Part shown: one piece after another, positions 29,918 to 38,547 of the stretch | Position numbering within the stretch: position 1 is the first letter of the stretch | Layout of the letters: every line of letters starts with the position of its first letter | NCBI RefSeq assembly: GCF_015159595.1 | Contig: NZ_CP063304.1 | Location: 1,178,001-1,242,000, forward strand | Length of the DNA stretch: 64,000 nucleotides | Reading direction: 5' to 3' | DNA from: Blautia liquoris | GTDB taxonomy: Bacteria; Bacillota; Clostridia; Lachnospirales; Lachnospiraceae | Notes under the pieces: model-generated | Seen by the model: the letters and a program-made list of their open reading frames with translations, nothing else | What the model was told of the DNA's origin: nothing | The model's database searches: none | Made by a program: the position numbers and the translations under genes

Positions 29918-29971
29918 ATATGCGACAGAATAATCTCTGCTAAAATCTGTTACACTTCTTGGTTGAGAAGG

Positions 29972-30014
29972 CTTCAGAATCAAAGACCTAACGGTAAAGG
30001 GTTCTGGAGTCTTT
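29972..30014 (+). terminator. copA terminator
   Basis: CTTCAGAATC pairs with GGTTCTGGAG (two G-T pairs) and is followed by TCTTTTCTT. It lies about 55 bases after the copA stop. Confidence 0.65.
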
Positions 30015-30041
30015 TCTTGTGAGGAGTTATCTGAATAAATG

Positions 30042-30075
30042 CAAATGCCTCTTTTAGAGGTATTTGTTTTTTTTG
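30042..30075 (+). terminator. Second terminator after copA
   Basis: CAAATGCCTC and GAGGTATTTG form a ten-pair stem around TTTTA, followed directly by a run of eight or nine T residues. This is a strong intrinsic terminator that isolates copA from the next importer operon. Confidence 0.8.
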
Positions 30076-30128
30076 CAAATAACAAGCATGAATTAGAAGT
30101 GTTGAGCATAAATCTATTGTAGTACTAT

Positions 30129-30142
30129 AGGTTGGACAACCT
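30129..30142 (+). promoter_or_regulatory. Palindrome upstream of the third importer
   Basis: AGGTTGGACAACCT has perfect six-base arms around GA and lies 28 bases ahead of the binding-protein start, next to a weak TATAGG -10-like element. It is a candidate operator for a regulator not encoded here. Confidence 0.35.
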
Positions 30143-30169
30143 TTAAAGTCAGAGGAGAAGGAGTATATT

Positions 30170-31570
30170 ATGAAAAGAAAAGTATTGGCTATGGTTTTGA
30201 CAGCTGCTATGGCAGTTGGCATGATGACTGGTTGTGGGGAATCTTCTGGAGAAAGTAAAGATACTGGTGATAAATCAGATATATCGAAATCAGCATCTTT
30301 AGAATCGTCAAAAAGCAAATCTGATGAAAACGAAGACGAAGACGTAAATGAAGATGGTACGGTTAATAACCCGGAGGCTGTTAAAGTGGATAAAAACAAG
30401 CTTGTTTTTTGGTCCCTTTTCAGCGGAGGCGACGGTGGGTTTATGGACAAGATTATTTCCGACTATAATGGGACAAAGCCGACAAAAGAAGTGCAGTCTA
30501 TTATGTTGGTATGGGGAGATTACTATACAAAACTTCAGACAGCAGTAGCAGCAAAGAAAGGACCAGATATTGGAGTTTCACATGCGTCGAAACTTCCGGA
30601 GTTAGTAGATCAAGGTGTTGTGGAACCAATTGACTCTTATCTGAAGGATTTGAATGTTGATTTAAGCTCCATGTATTCCCAGAATTCTCTGGACTCGGTT
30701 ACTTTTGACGGAGAAATTTATGCAATACCTTTGGATACGCATGCCGAGATCCTTTATTTTAATAAGGATATTCTTGAAAAAGCCGGAATTAGTTTAAATG
30801 CTGACGGACAGCTAGATATTAACAGCGAACAGGAATTCAAAGATATATTAGAAAAATGCAAAGCAGTTATGGGAGATGGAGAGTCAACGATTGCCCTGAC
30901 CAATAATGGCGATGACCCTTACCGTATCTGGTGGGCTTCGTATTTCCAGATGGGCGGGAAGCCTTTAGTTAACGAGGATGGAAGCAAGGTTACTTTGGAT
31001 AAGGATATTGCTGTAAAAGCGGCAGAATTTGTAAAATCTCTTTATGAGGATGGATATGTCGCGGAGGGAATTGATGATCATCAAAAGTTCTTTCAGAGTG
31101 GGAAAGCAGCATTTCTCTTTGGAGGAACCTGGGCGACGGGAGCTCTTGAACAAACAGAGAATCTGAATTTTGCTGCCCAGCCGTGGCCAATGCTTTTTGA
31201 GAGTGATGACTGTTGGGCTGATTCACATACCTTGATTCTTCCAGTTAATCAAAATAGATCGAAAGAAGATACAAAGGCGGCAGTTGAATTTATGGTGGGT
31301 GCGTCCAAAGACGGTGGCCTTACCTGGGCAGGGTCCGGGCAGATTCCCGCTAACAAGAATGTTCTAGACAGTCAGGAATATAAGGATATGCCTTACAGAA
31401 GCAGCTATATGTCAGAACTTGACAAAGCAGTTTTGCCATCCAAAACCCCTCATTTCTATAGTATGAAATCCGGGATGATAGATAGCTTAAATACATTATG
31501 GTCCGGGCAGACAGATGCAAAATCAGCGATTGATGCTCTTTATGATCAGCTGAACTCAAGCTTGGAATAA
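30170..31570 (+). CDS. Extracellular sugar-binding lipoprotein
   Basis: This 466-residue protein has a lipoprotein signal with lipobox MMTGC (Cys22), then an unusually long acidic/serine-rich tether (residues 23-75, with EDEDVNEDG) before the family 1 binding fold starts at KLVFWSLFSGGDGG. Further family features are YAIPLDTHAEILYFNKDILEKAG and AAFLFGGTWATG. The ligand is probably an oligosaccharide taken up through the two permeases encoded next. GGAGAAGGAG precedes the ATG. A hairpin separates it from the permease genes. Confidence 0.92.
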   Translation: MKRKVLAMVLTAAMAVGMMTGCGESSGESKDTGDKSDISKSASLESSKSKSDENEDEDVNEDGTVNNPEAVKVDKNKLVFWSLFSGGDGGFMDKIISDYNGTKPTKEVQSIMLVWGDYYTKLQTAVAAKKGPDIGVSHASKLPELVDQGVVEPIDSYLKDLNVDLSSMYSQNSLDSVTFDGEIYAIPLDTHAEILYFNKDILEKAGISLNADGQLDINSEQEFKDILEKCKAVMGDGESTIALTNNGDDPYRIWWASYFQMGGKPLVNEDGSKVTLDKDIAVKAAEFVKSLYEDGYVAEGIDDHQKFFQSGKAAFLFGGTWATGALEQTENLNFAAQPWPMLFESDDCWADSHTLILPVNQNRSKEDTKAAVEFMVGASKDGGLTWAGSGQIPANKNVLDSQEYKDMPYRSSYMSELDKAVLPSKTPHFYSMKSGMIDSLNTLWSGQTDAKSAIDALYDQLNSSLE

Positions 31571-31590
31571 GTACTGTTTATTTCATGGGG

Positions 31591-31606
31591 GGAGCCTTGT
31601 GGCTCC
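31591..31606 (+). terminator. Intercistronic hairpin after binding-protein gene
   Basis: GGAGCC and GGCTCC form a compact stem with a TTGT loop, followed by TCTGCTTTCTTT. It lies between the binding-protein stop and the permease start, so it may cause partial termination or protect the upstream mRNA, giving more binding protein than permease. Confidence 0.55.
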
Positions 31607-31637
31607 TCTGCTTTCTTTAAGAACAGGAGGGTATAGG

Positions 31638-32525
31638 ATGAGTAAAGCTAGGAAAAGAAAGTCATTATTGACAGCAATGTTTTTCATACTTCCTTTTTTT
31701 ACTTTATATACAGTATTTACTATCTGGCCGGTGATTCAGGGGTTTTATGTGAGTTTACATAAATGGGGTCTGATGGGGAAAATCAAGTATATAGGTTTCG
31801 ATAATTATTCAAAATTTGTGGGAGACAAGTTCTTCTGGGCAGCATTGAAACACACAGCATTTTTTGCGCTCATCACAACACCGATGTTAGTCATTACATC
31901 TATGGTATTGGCACTCTTGGCAAACCGGGCGACTAAGATGAAGAAGGGTCTTCGAATTATATTCTATCTTCCAAGTGTACTATCTGTATCAGTTGCATCT
32001 TTCATTGCAAAGTATACATTTACTCCGTACACTGGGCTTGCGAATGGGATTCTTCATTCCTTGAGAATCTTACCACAATCAAAAGAATATCAGTGGTTTC
32101 AGAATCCGCATCTGGTATGGATTACAATTTCCATCATGACGGTGTGGTGGACGATTGGCTTTTCAATGATGCTTTATATTTCAGCACTACAGGATATATC
32201 TGCGAATGTCTATGAGGCATCAGCAATCGATGGAGCTACAAAAACACAGCAGCTATTTAAAATTGTACTTCCTTTGTTGAAACCGACAACATGGCTGATT
32301 CTGCTCCTTCAGGTTATAGCCTGTTTTAAGGTCTTTGGACAGATTTATATGATTACCGGAGGCGGACCGGCGTCAAGTACAAGACCTTTAATTCAGTATA
32401 TCTATGAACATGCATTTCAGAAAAATAATATGGGATATGCTGCGTCTATGTCTTATGTTCTGTTTGGTATTCTTTTAGTGCTTTCATTGGCACAGATGAT
32501 ATTGCAAAGAAAGGGGGACAATTGA
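31638..32525 (+). CDS. CUT1 sugar importer permease, MalF-like
   Basis: The protein (295 residues) has six membrane segments and the EAA loop EASAIDGATKTQQLFKIVLP. An upstream alternative start at 31599 would place 13 extra residues inside the hairpin region; AGGAGGG ahead of the ATG at 31638 and the basic MSKARKRK N terminus support the shorter form. It pairs with the next permease. Confidence 0.92.
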   Translation: MSKARKRKSLLTAMFFILPFFTLYTVFTIWPVIQGFYVSLHKWGLMGKIKYIGFDNYSKFVGDKFFWAALKHTAFFALITTPMLVITSMVLALLANRATKMKKGLRIIFYLPSVLSVSVASFIAKYTFTPYTGLANGILHSLRILPQSKEYQWFQNPHLVWITISIMTVWWTIGFSMMLYISALQDISANVYEASAIDGATKTQQLFKIVLPLLKPTTWLILLLQVIACFKVFGQIYMITGGGPASSTRPLIQYIYEHAFQKNNMGYAASMSYVLFGILLVLSLAQMILQRKGDN

Positions 32526-32528
32526 GAT

Positions 32529-33353
32529 ATGAGAAAAAAGACTATTGGTTACTGGATCTTAAATGTTATTTCTGTTCTTTTATCTGTCGTCTTTCTGGCA
32601 CCGATTGTCTGGGCTTTGTTTGTTTCATTTCAGCATGAAGGAAAACAGATTCAATCTGTCACAGACTGGTTTTTGCCACCTTATACAGTAAAGAATTATC
32701 CGGAAATTATACTGAATTCTAATGTTCCTACCTGGCTTTTGAACAGTGTATTCATCGCCGTTATTGTAACTTTTTTGACAGTAGTAATTTCGGCATTGGC
32801 TGCCTATGCAATTGCGAAGATTCCATTTAGAGGGAGTCACGGGCTTTTCGTCTATTTTCTGTTAGGACTTATGGTGCCTGGTGAGGCTACTATTGTTCCT
32901 TTATTTATCACAGTAAATAACATGAATCTGATCGACACTTATATGGGGATGATATTACCCTCGATTGCAGGTTCCATGAACTTGATTATAATGGTGACTT
33001 TTTTTAAAGGGATTCCAAATGAATTATTGGATGCGGCCAAAATTGACGGAGCGGGAGAACTTGCTACGTTCATTAAAATTGTCATTCCGCTTTCCAAAAC
33101 AATTATTTCTACAGTCAGTATTTTTTCGTTTGTAGGAAGTTGGAATAACTATCTGTGGCCGTTGCTGTGTGCGATGAGCAGTGAACTTTTTACGTTGCCG
33201 ATTGGCATTCCCACTTTTGCAGGCACCTATACGGTTGATTATGTAAAACCAATGACGGCAAGTATGGTTGCTTCTATACCTGTAATAATAATTTATATCA
33301 TTTTTGAAAAACAGATTGTTGCGGGAATCACCAGTGGTGCCATTAAAGGATAA
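32529..33353 (+). CDS. CUT1 sugar importer permease, MalG-like
   Basis: This 274-residue membrane protein carries DAAKIDGAGELATFIKIVIP as EAA loop and ends with EKQIVAGITSGAIKG, the common MalG-type C terminus. It starts three bases after the previous stop, with AAAGGGGG in front. The operon ends here without an ATPase gene or enzyme gene. Confidence 0.93.
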   Translation: MRKKTIGYWILNVISVLLSVVFLAPIVWALFVSFQHEGKQIQSVTDWFLPPYTVKNYPEIILNSNVPTWLLNSVFIAVIVTFLTVVISALAAYAIAKIPFRGSHGLFVYFLLGLMVPGEATIVPLFITVNNMNLIDTYMGMILPSIAGSMNLIIMVTFFKGIPNELLDAAKIDGAGELATFIKIVIPLSKTIISTVSIFSFVGSWNNYLWPLLCAMSSELFTLPIGIPTFAGTYTVDYVKPMTASMVASIPVIIIYIIFEKQIVAGITSGAIKG

Positions 33354-33421
33354 TTTATTGACGCTTTCAAAAAACAAGCTTATAATGGTTCCTTAGACAA
33401 CTTTTATGAGGAGACATTATT

Positions 33422-34786
33422 TTGGAAAATTTGAAAAAGAATTTAAAGCTCGGTGATTATCTGGTGATCGGATCTATGTTATTTGGTCTGTTTTTTGGAG
33501 CTGGTAATTTGATATTCCCGGTTCATCTGGGACAGGTGGCAGGGGGGAATGTCACATGGGCGAACCTGGGATTTTTGGTGACAGGTATTGGACTGCCCTT
33601 TCTCGGTGTCGTTGCGATCGGCATTTCTCAAAGTGAGGGTGTATTTCAGCTGGCTGAACATGTTGACCGTCGTTATGCGTATATATTTACGATTTTGCTC
33701 TATCTCGTAATAGGACCGCTCTATGCAATCCCCAGACTGGCGACAACTTCGTTTGAGATTGGCCTTGCACCTTTTGTATCGGAAGGAAAGTCGGTGCCTG
33801 CACTTGCCATATTCAGTTGTGTCTTTTTTTTCGCAGCATGGCTGCTTGCAAGAAAGCCAACAAAACTGTTGGATTACGTTGGAAAGATCATCAATCCACT
33901 ATTTTTGATATTGCTTGGGATATTATTAATTATGACTTTTGTTCATCCGATGGGACCGACTTTGGGGGCAAAGGTTCAGCCTGATTACAACGGGAATGCC
34001 TTTTTTAAGGGTTTCTTGGAGGGATACAATACACTGGACGCTCTGGCATCCCTGGCATTTGGTATTATCATCGTTTCGACCATCCGCGGCCGAGGTGTGG
34101 AAAAACCGGGTGAGATCGCGCTTGATACAATTAAATCAGGTATCATTAGTATTATTGCGATGGGAGTCATCTACAGTCTGCTGGCATATATGGGTACGAT
34201 GAGCCTTGGAATATTGTCTGTCAGTGAAAATGGCGGAATTGCCCTTGCTCAGATTGCAAATAATTATTTTGGCACATATGGAAACATCATTCTGGCTTTT
34301 ATTGTTATCTTGGCCTGCCTGAAGACTACAATTGGATTAATCTCAGCGTTCTCAGAGACGTTTACGCAGCTTTTTCCCTCGCAAAATTATATTGTTTTTG
34401 CGACGGGGGTAAGTCTTTTATCCTGCTTGCTTGCGAATGTTGGACTGACAAAGATTATCAATTTCTCGATTCCGGTTTTGATGTTTATCTATCCCCTTGC
34501 GATGACATTAATTTTACTATCCATTATCGGAATGTTATTTAAAAATGATTCACGCGTATATAAAGTGACAAGTTACTTTACGTTGTTTGCTTCGATTATA
34601 GACGGTCTTAATGCGAGTCCGGATGTCATTCGTCAGACTGGATTTGCACAGGCACTGATACATTTCGGAGAAAAATATCTGCCCTTTTTCAAGATTGGAA
34701 TGGGATGGGTTCTTCCGGCACTCATTGGGTTTTCCATCGGACTGATTTGGCACAGGATAAAAATAGATAGGCGGTTGGCTCATTAG
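33422..34786 (+). CDS. brnQ: Branched-chain amino acid transporter, LIVCS family
   Basis: This 454-residue protein has about twelve membrane segments and the BrnQ-typical N terminus (SMLFGLFFGAGNLIFPVHLGQ) and GPLYAIPRLATTSFE. The family imports leucine, isoleucine and valine with Na+ or H+. The start is a TTG behind AGGAGA (33409-33414); no ATG fits the conserved N terminus. No T-box or other riboswitch was recognised in the 68 bases before it. A strong bidirectional hairpin follows. Confidence 0.93.
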   Translation: MENLKKNLKLGDYLVIGSMLFGLFFGAGNLIFPVHLGQVAGGNVTWANLGFLVTGIGLPFLGVVAIGISQSEGVFQLAEHVDRRYAYIFTILLYLVIGPLYAIPRLATTSFEIGLAPFVSEGKSVPALAIFSCVFFFAAWLLARKPTKLLDYVGKIINPLFLILLGILLIMTFVHPMGPTLGAKVQPDYNGNAFFKGFLEGYNTLDALASLAFGIIIVSTIRGRGVEKPGEIALDTIKSGIISIIAMGVIYSLLAYMGTMSLGILSVSENGGIALAQIANNYFGTYGNIILAFIVILACLKTTIGLISAFSETFTQLFPSQNYIVFATGVSLLSCLLANVGLTKIINFSIPVLMFIYPLAMTLILLSIIGMLFKNDSRVYKVTSYFTLFASIIDGLNASPDVIRQTGFAQALIHFGEKYLPFFKIGMGWVLPALIGFSIGLIWHRIKIDRRLAH

Positions 34787-34791
34787 AGGTC

Positions 34792-34839
34792 AAAAAGCAG
34801 TGAAACTGAGAGGTATGATTCAGTGTTCGCTGCTTTTTT
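34792..34839. terminator. Bidirectional terminator between brnQ and the TetR gene
   Basis: AAAAAGCAG pairs with CTGCTTTTT, with CTGA/TCAG pairing inside. A-run and T-run flanks suit both directions. The right arm overlaps the last codons and stop of the convergent TetR gene. Confidence 0.75.
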
Positions 34840-35422
34840 CTCGACTGTCTCCAAAATTCCACTGTGAATATCCGTGGATACCGTTTGCAATCAGAGCCTG
34901 CATCAAAATAAGGATTTCATCTGAATCTGTTTTTTGACCGGTTTCATGCCAATAGCTGATGATTCCGCTCATACTGGAAATGATGAATGTGAGAAGATAC
35001 TCTAGTTCATCTGAATCTTTTCGGAGATCTAATATATCGGCGAAGGAGCCCTTTATTTTTTGCCTTAGTTTCTGCTGAAACGATGGATCACCTCTCTCAC
35101 TCAATAATATAAATATCTTATCGTTATTTTCAAAAAAGAAGGGTGATAATTCATGAGCAAATTCTTCAAATTTAATTTTCTCTTTTTTGTGGACTTTTGA
35201 AGCCAACCAAGCTGCAATTTCATTTAGAAGATCATTCTCTATTTGATCAAGCAAATCGTATACGTCATTGAAATACTCATAAAATGTTCCTCGATTTAGA
35301 TGAGCGTTCTTTGTGATGGAAGAGACTGTGATCTTTTCAATTCTTATATTTTTATAAACTTCCCAAAAGGCATCCATGATTTTTTTTCGTGTTTTTTCCC
35401 GTAATTCCGGTTGCTTTTTCAT
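34820..35422 (-). CDS. TetR-family transcriptional regulator
   Basis: This 200-residue protein has an N-terminal TetR-type DNA-binding domain (REKTRKKIMDAFWEVYKNIRIEKITVSSITKNA, then LNRGTFYEYFNDVYDLL) and a helical C-terminal ligand domain. It is divergent from an ABC exporter operon with two candidate operators between them, so it most likely represses that operon and itself and responds to a compound that the exporter removes. Its last residues lie within a terminator hairpin. Confidence 0.92.
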   Translation of the reverse strand: MKKQPELREKTRKKIMDAFWEVYKNIRIEKITVSSITKNAHLNRGTFYEYFNDVYDLLDQIENDLLNEIAAWLASKVHKKEKIKFEEFAHELSPFFFENNDKIFILLSERGDPSFQQKLRQKIKGSFADILDLRKDSDELEYLLTFIISSMSGIISYWHETGQKTDSDEILILMQALIANGIHGYSQWNFGDSREKSSEH

Positions 35423-35440
35423 TTCGCAGCTCCTTTTGTT

Positions 35441-35465
35441 CCAACAGTAGATGACAATTTGTTGG
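35441..35465. promoter_or_regulatory. Candidate TetR operator near the regulator gene
   Basis: CCAACA and TGTTGG are inverted six-base half-sites 13 bases apart. The same CAACA/TGTTG half-sites recur in the downstream operator, which suggests one regulator binds both. Confidence 0.45.
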
Positions 35466-35487
35466 TTGATAAATATTTGAAAATCAA

Positions 35488-35515
35488 TATAATAATATCG
35501 TACAACAAGTTGTTG
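35488..35515 (+). promoter_or_regulatory. ABC exporter promoter (-10) and candidate TetR operator
   Basis: TATAAT at 35488-35493 is a perfect -10 box; TTGATA at 35467 is a possible -35 with a short spacer of 15. Directly downstream, CAACAAGTTGTTG (35503-35515) has inverted five-base arms and would overlap the transcription start, a classic repression position. Confidence 0.6.
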
Positions 35516-35541
35516 AATAATACAAGACAGGAGGGATACAA

Positions 35542-36453
35542 ATGTCGATCATTGATGTGTCAAACCTGACAAAAGACTACGGGCATGGAAGAGGAGTATT
35601 CGACGTTGCGATATCCGTAGAAAAAGGAGAATGTTATGGATTTCTTGGACCCAATGGGGCTGGGAAGACAACAACGATTCGTCATCTCATGGGCTTTTCA
35701 AAGCCGCAGAAGGGCAGCACTTCTATCATGGGAAGGGACAGCTGGAAAAATTCAGCCATGCTGCAGAAGATGATTGGATATCTTCCAGGTGAAATAGCAC
35801 TTCCCCAGGGAATCACCGGTACGGGGTTTCTTAATATGATGAAACGAATGCGTGGATTAGGGGATGACTCCTATTTGAAGATGTTATTGGAGAAGTTTGA
35901 ACTAGACCCGAATATTGGAACAAAACAGATGAGTCTTGGAGTAAAGAGAAAGCTTGCCGTTGTCACTGCTTTTATGCATGATCCTGATATTCTGATTCTG
36001 GATGAGCCAACCTCAGGGCTTGACCCAATTATGCAGCAGATTTTTATCGACTATATTGAAGATGAGAAGAAGCGTGGAAAGACGATTTTTCTTTCTTCTC
36101 ATATTTTTCATGAAGTTGATGCGACCTGTGATAAAATTGCAATTATCAAGGATGGAAGGGTGATTTCCAAGTTTGTAGCGAATGATCTCAAAAATAAGAG
36201 TGATAAAGTTTACAGAGTTACATTCAAAACCATAGAGGATTATAGGAAATTTGAGAAGCTTCCCTACCAGTTTGCTTCAAAAAACCCCGATAAACTGCGG
36301 CTTAGAGTACATGTTCTCGATGATGATGTTAATCAGCTTATCACTGACATCTCGAATCTGGGTATTGCCGATTTTCATGAATTTCCCACAACGCTGGAGG
36401 ATTACTTTATGAAATTTTATAAGGAAGACCGTGTATTTGAGGGGGTGAAGTAA
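35542..36453 (+). CDS. ABC exporter ATPase, first copy
   Basis: This 303-residue ATPase has Walker A GPNGAGKTT, a signature region around QMSLGVKRKLAV (LSLGxKRK type rather than LSGGQ), Walker B ILILDEPTSGLD and the switch His in FLSSHIFHE. The C-terminal 85 residues are an accessory domain. It overlaps the second ATPase gene by one base. The pair resembles two-ATPase drug or bacteriocin exporters (CcmA class). Regulation by the divergent TetR protein is likely. Confidence 0.92.
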   Translation: MSIIDVSNLTKDYGHGRGVFDVAISVEKGECYGFLGPNGAGKTTTIRHLMGFSKPQKGSTSIMGRDSWKNSAMLQKMIGYLPGEIALPQGITGTGFLNMMKRMRGLGDDSYLKMLLEKFELDPNIGTKQMSLGVKRKLAVVTAFMHDPDILILDEPTSGLDPIMQQIFIDYIEDEKKRGKTIFLSSHIFHEVDATCDKIAIIKDGRVISKFVANDLKNKSDKVYRVTFKTIEDYRKFEKLPYQFASKNPDKLRLRVHVLDDDVNQLITDISNLGIADFHEFPTTLEDYFMKFYKEDRVFEGVK

Positions 36454-37355
36454 TGGAAGACACCATTATTCAAGTACGGAATTTGTCAAAGGATTACGGA
36501 CATGGAAGAGGAATTTTTGATATAAATCTCAATATTGAAAAAGGTAAGGTATATGGTTATGTTGGAACCAATGGATCCGGGAAAACCACAACGATACGAA
36601 ATATGATGGGATTTATAAAACCTGACCGGGGAAATGTCACAATCCAGGGATTGGATTCATGGAAGGATGCAACAGAAATCAAGAAATCTGTCAGTTATGT
36701 TCCTGGTGAAATTGCTTTTCCATCGCTGGCAACTGGTACAGATTTTTTGAAACTGCAGGCAGACTATCTAGGGATACATGATTTAACATATATGAATCAT
36801 ATTATTTCTATGCTGCAGTTGGATCCTACTGCAAACTTAAAGAGAATGTCAAAGGGAATGAAACAGAAAACTGCAATCACCGCTGCACTGATGGGAGATA
36901 AGGACCTATTAATACTTGATGAGCCGACAACTGGATTGGATCCGCTGATGAGGGATTCATTCATTGAGTTGATTCGTGAAGAAAAAGAAAAGGGAAGAAC
37001 AATCTTCATGTCCAGCCACATCTTTGAAGAAATAGAACATATATGTGATCAAGTGGCTATGATCAAAGACGGCAGGATTGTCGATACCATTGATTTATGG
37101 AGTTTGAGACATTGGAAGACAAAAATTTTTGACATTCGTTTTAAAGGACTGGATGATTACAAAAAGTTTCTTGCCAAGTTTCACCAAATCAAAGATACAG
37201 ATGAGGATGAGCTGCTGTGTCAGGTGGAAATGCCGGTATCTGAAATAGAGCAGCTATTTTATGTTTTGAAGAAGTTTTCCGTTGCATCTATCAAAGAAGA
37301 ACATATTACTTTGGAACAGTATTTTAGAAAAGTTTACGAGAAAGGACGTGGTTGA
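36453..37355 (+). CDS. ABC exporter ATPase, second copy
   Basis: This 300-residue ATPase is a paralogue of the preceding one: both start with a KDYGHGRGxFD segment, and both have similar length. Motifs are GTNGSGKTT, RMSKGMKQK as signature, LLILDEPTTGLD and MSSHIFEE. The likely arrangement is an ATPase heterodimer working with the permease encoded next, which starts directly after it. Confidence 0.92.
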   Translation: MEDTIIQVRNLSKDYGHGRGIFDINLNIEKGKVYGYVGTNGSGKTTTIRNMMGFIKPDRGNVTIQGLDSWKDATEIKKSVSYVPGEIAFPSLATGTDFLKLQADYLGIHDLTYMNHIISMLQLDPTANLKRMSKGMKQKTAITAALMGDKDLLILDEPTTGLDPLMRDSFIELIREEKEKGRTIFMSSHIFEEIEHICDQVAMIKDGRIVDTIDLWSLRHWKTKIFDIRFKGLDDYKKFLAKFHQIKDTDEDELLCQVEMPVSEIEQLFYVLKKFSVASIKEEHITLEQYFRKVYEKGRG

Positions 37356-37356
37356 C

Positions 37357-38547
37357 ATGAAGGGAAAAGTGACAAAGTTCTATTCGGGACCGCTGATGAA
37401 ACAAAATATTAAATCTAATTATATTCTCACAATTGCTATTGTTGCAGTTATGTGTATGATGAGTGTCGTAAGCACATATGCGACAAGTATTATGGAAGAG
37501 AGTAATAAAAGAATGGACACGCAGGAAGCGCAGGCCGATTTTTATTCCTATCTTTATATTATGGCTTCCTATAATGAGGCAGCAGGAACAAACCTTTCTT
37601 ATGATGATTTTGAAAAGGCGGATGATACAGCCTCATATGAAGCTGCATTCGAAATGGCGAATCAGCAGTCAGATAAGATGCATCTTACAACGAAGGGACT
37701 TAAAAAGGCTGCCGCAGCACTTAAAAAGACAGATGTTTCCATTGATACCTATGTTCATGAATTTGAGTACACTTATGCATTAGGACAGGTGAAAGGGTGC
37801 TTTACAGGGAAGGATCTGGACATGGAGGATCTGGTTTCCACAATGTTTGAGACTATGGGAATTGACCCGGATATGATGGATACTCTTGCGAATATGGACA
37901 CGACAGCTATGTTTAACCAGATGGATTACACAATTATGGGATTATTGCCTATCTTTATTTTCATTGTAGTCGTTGGGAATTCTCTTGTAGTTGATCAGGT
38001 AGACCGTGGATCTATGGCTTATGTTCTTTCAACACCGACAAAACGATCAGCGGTTGCTAATACCCAGGCTATTTTTCTGATTGCAACTCCTTTTCTCATG
38101 ATTGCAGTGACATGTGCTTCAAGGCTGATTGCTTCGCATATTTTTCTGGATAGTGTGAATACAAAGGTTGTACTTGTCATGTACCTGGGCATGTATATAT
38201 TGGTTGAAGCGATCTGTGGAATCTGCTTTCTCGGTAGTTGTATCTTCAATCAGAGCCGAAAGGCTATGGGATTTGGCGGTGGAATAACAGTCTGGTTTTT
38301 CATTGCTTCTCTGCTAGGACTGTTTGGATCGAAAGATATGGTCAAGATGGGGTTCGGAGCAAAACAGCTGGATTACTTCAATAACATGACATTGGTCGGA
38401 TTATACGATGTAAAAGCGATTTCAACGGTCGGAAACGGTTCGGTTAATCATGCATTTATCTGGAAACTTGCTGTATTGGCAGCTATCGCAGTAGTATGTT
38501 ATATGGCAGGAGCCATTAGATTCCAGAAGAAAGATTTGCCACTTTAA
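37357..38547 (+). CDS. ABC-2-like exporter permease
   Basis: The protein (396 residues from this ATG) has one N-terminal membrane helix, an extracellular region of about 150 residues, and five or six C-terminal membrane helices, the usual layout of ABC-2 permeases for drugs or peptides. The text GGMTVWF-like stretch (GFGGGITVWFFIASLLGLFG) is a membrane segment. An upstream in-frame start at 37282 lies inside the ATPase gene and is less likely. It overlaps the convergent kinase gene by four bases. The substrate is unknown. Confidence 0.85.
   Translation: MKGKVTKFYSGPLMKQNIKSNYILTIAIVAVMCMMSVVSTYATSIMEESNKRMDTQEAQADFYSYLYIMASYNEAAGTNLSYDDFEKADDTASYEAAFEMANQQSDKMHLTTKGLKKAAAALKKTDVSIDTYVHEFEYTYALGQVKGCFTGKDLDMEDLVSTMFETMGIDPDMMDTLANMDTTAMFNQMDYTIMGLLPIFIFIVVVGNSLVVDQVDRGSMAYVLSTPTKRSAVANTQAIFLIATPFLMIAVTCASRLIASHIFLDSVNTKVVLVMYLGMYILVEAICGICFLGSCIFNQSRKAMGFGGGITVWFFIASLLGLFGSKDMVKMGFGAKQLDYFNNMTLVGLYDVKAISTVGNGSVNHAFIWKLAVLAAIAVVCYMAGAIRFQKKDLPL

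Noticed and set aside
33354-33421. T-box or leucine-responsive leader before brnQ
   Set aside because: The gap is only 68 bases and shows no T-box motif or terminator.
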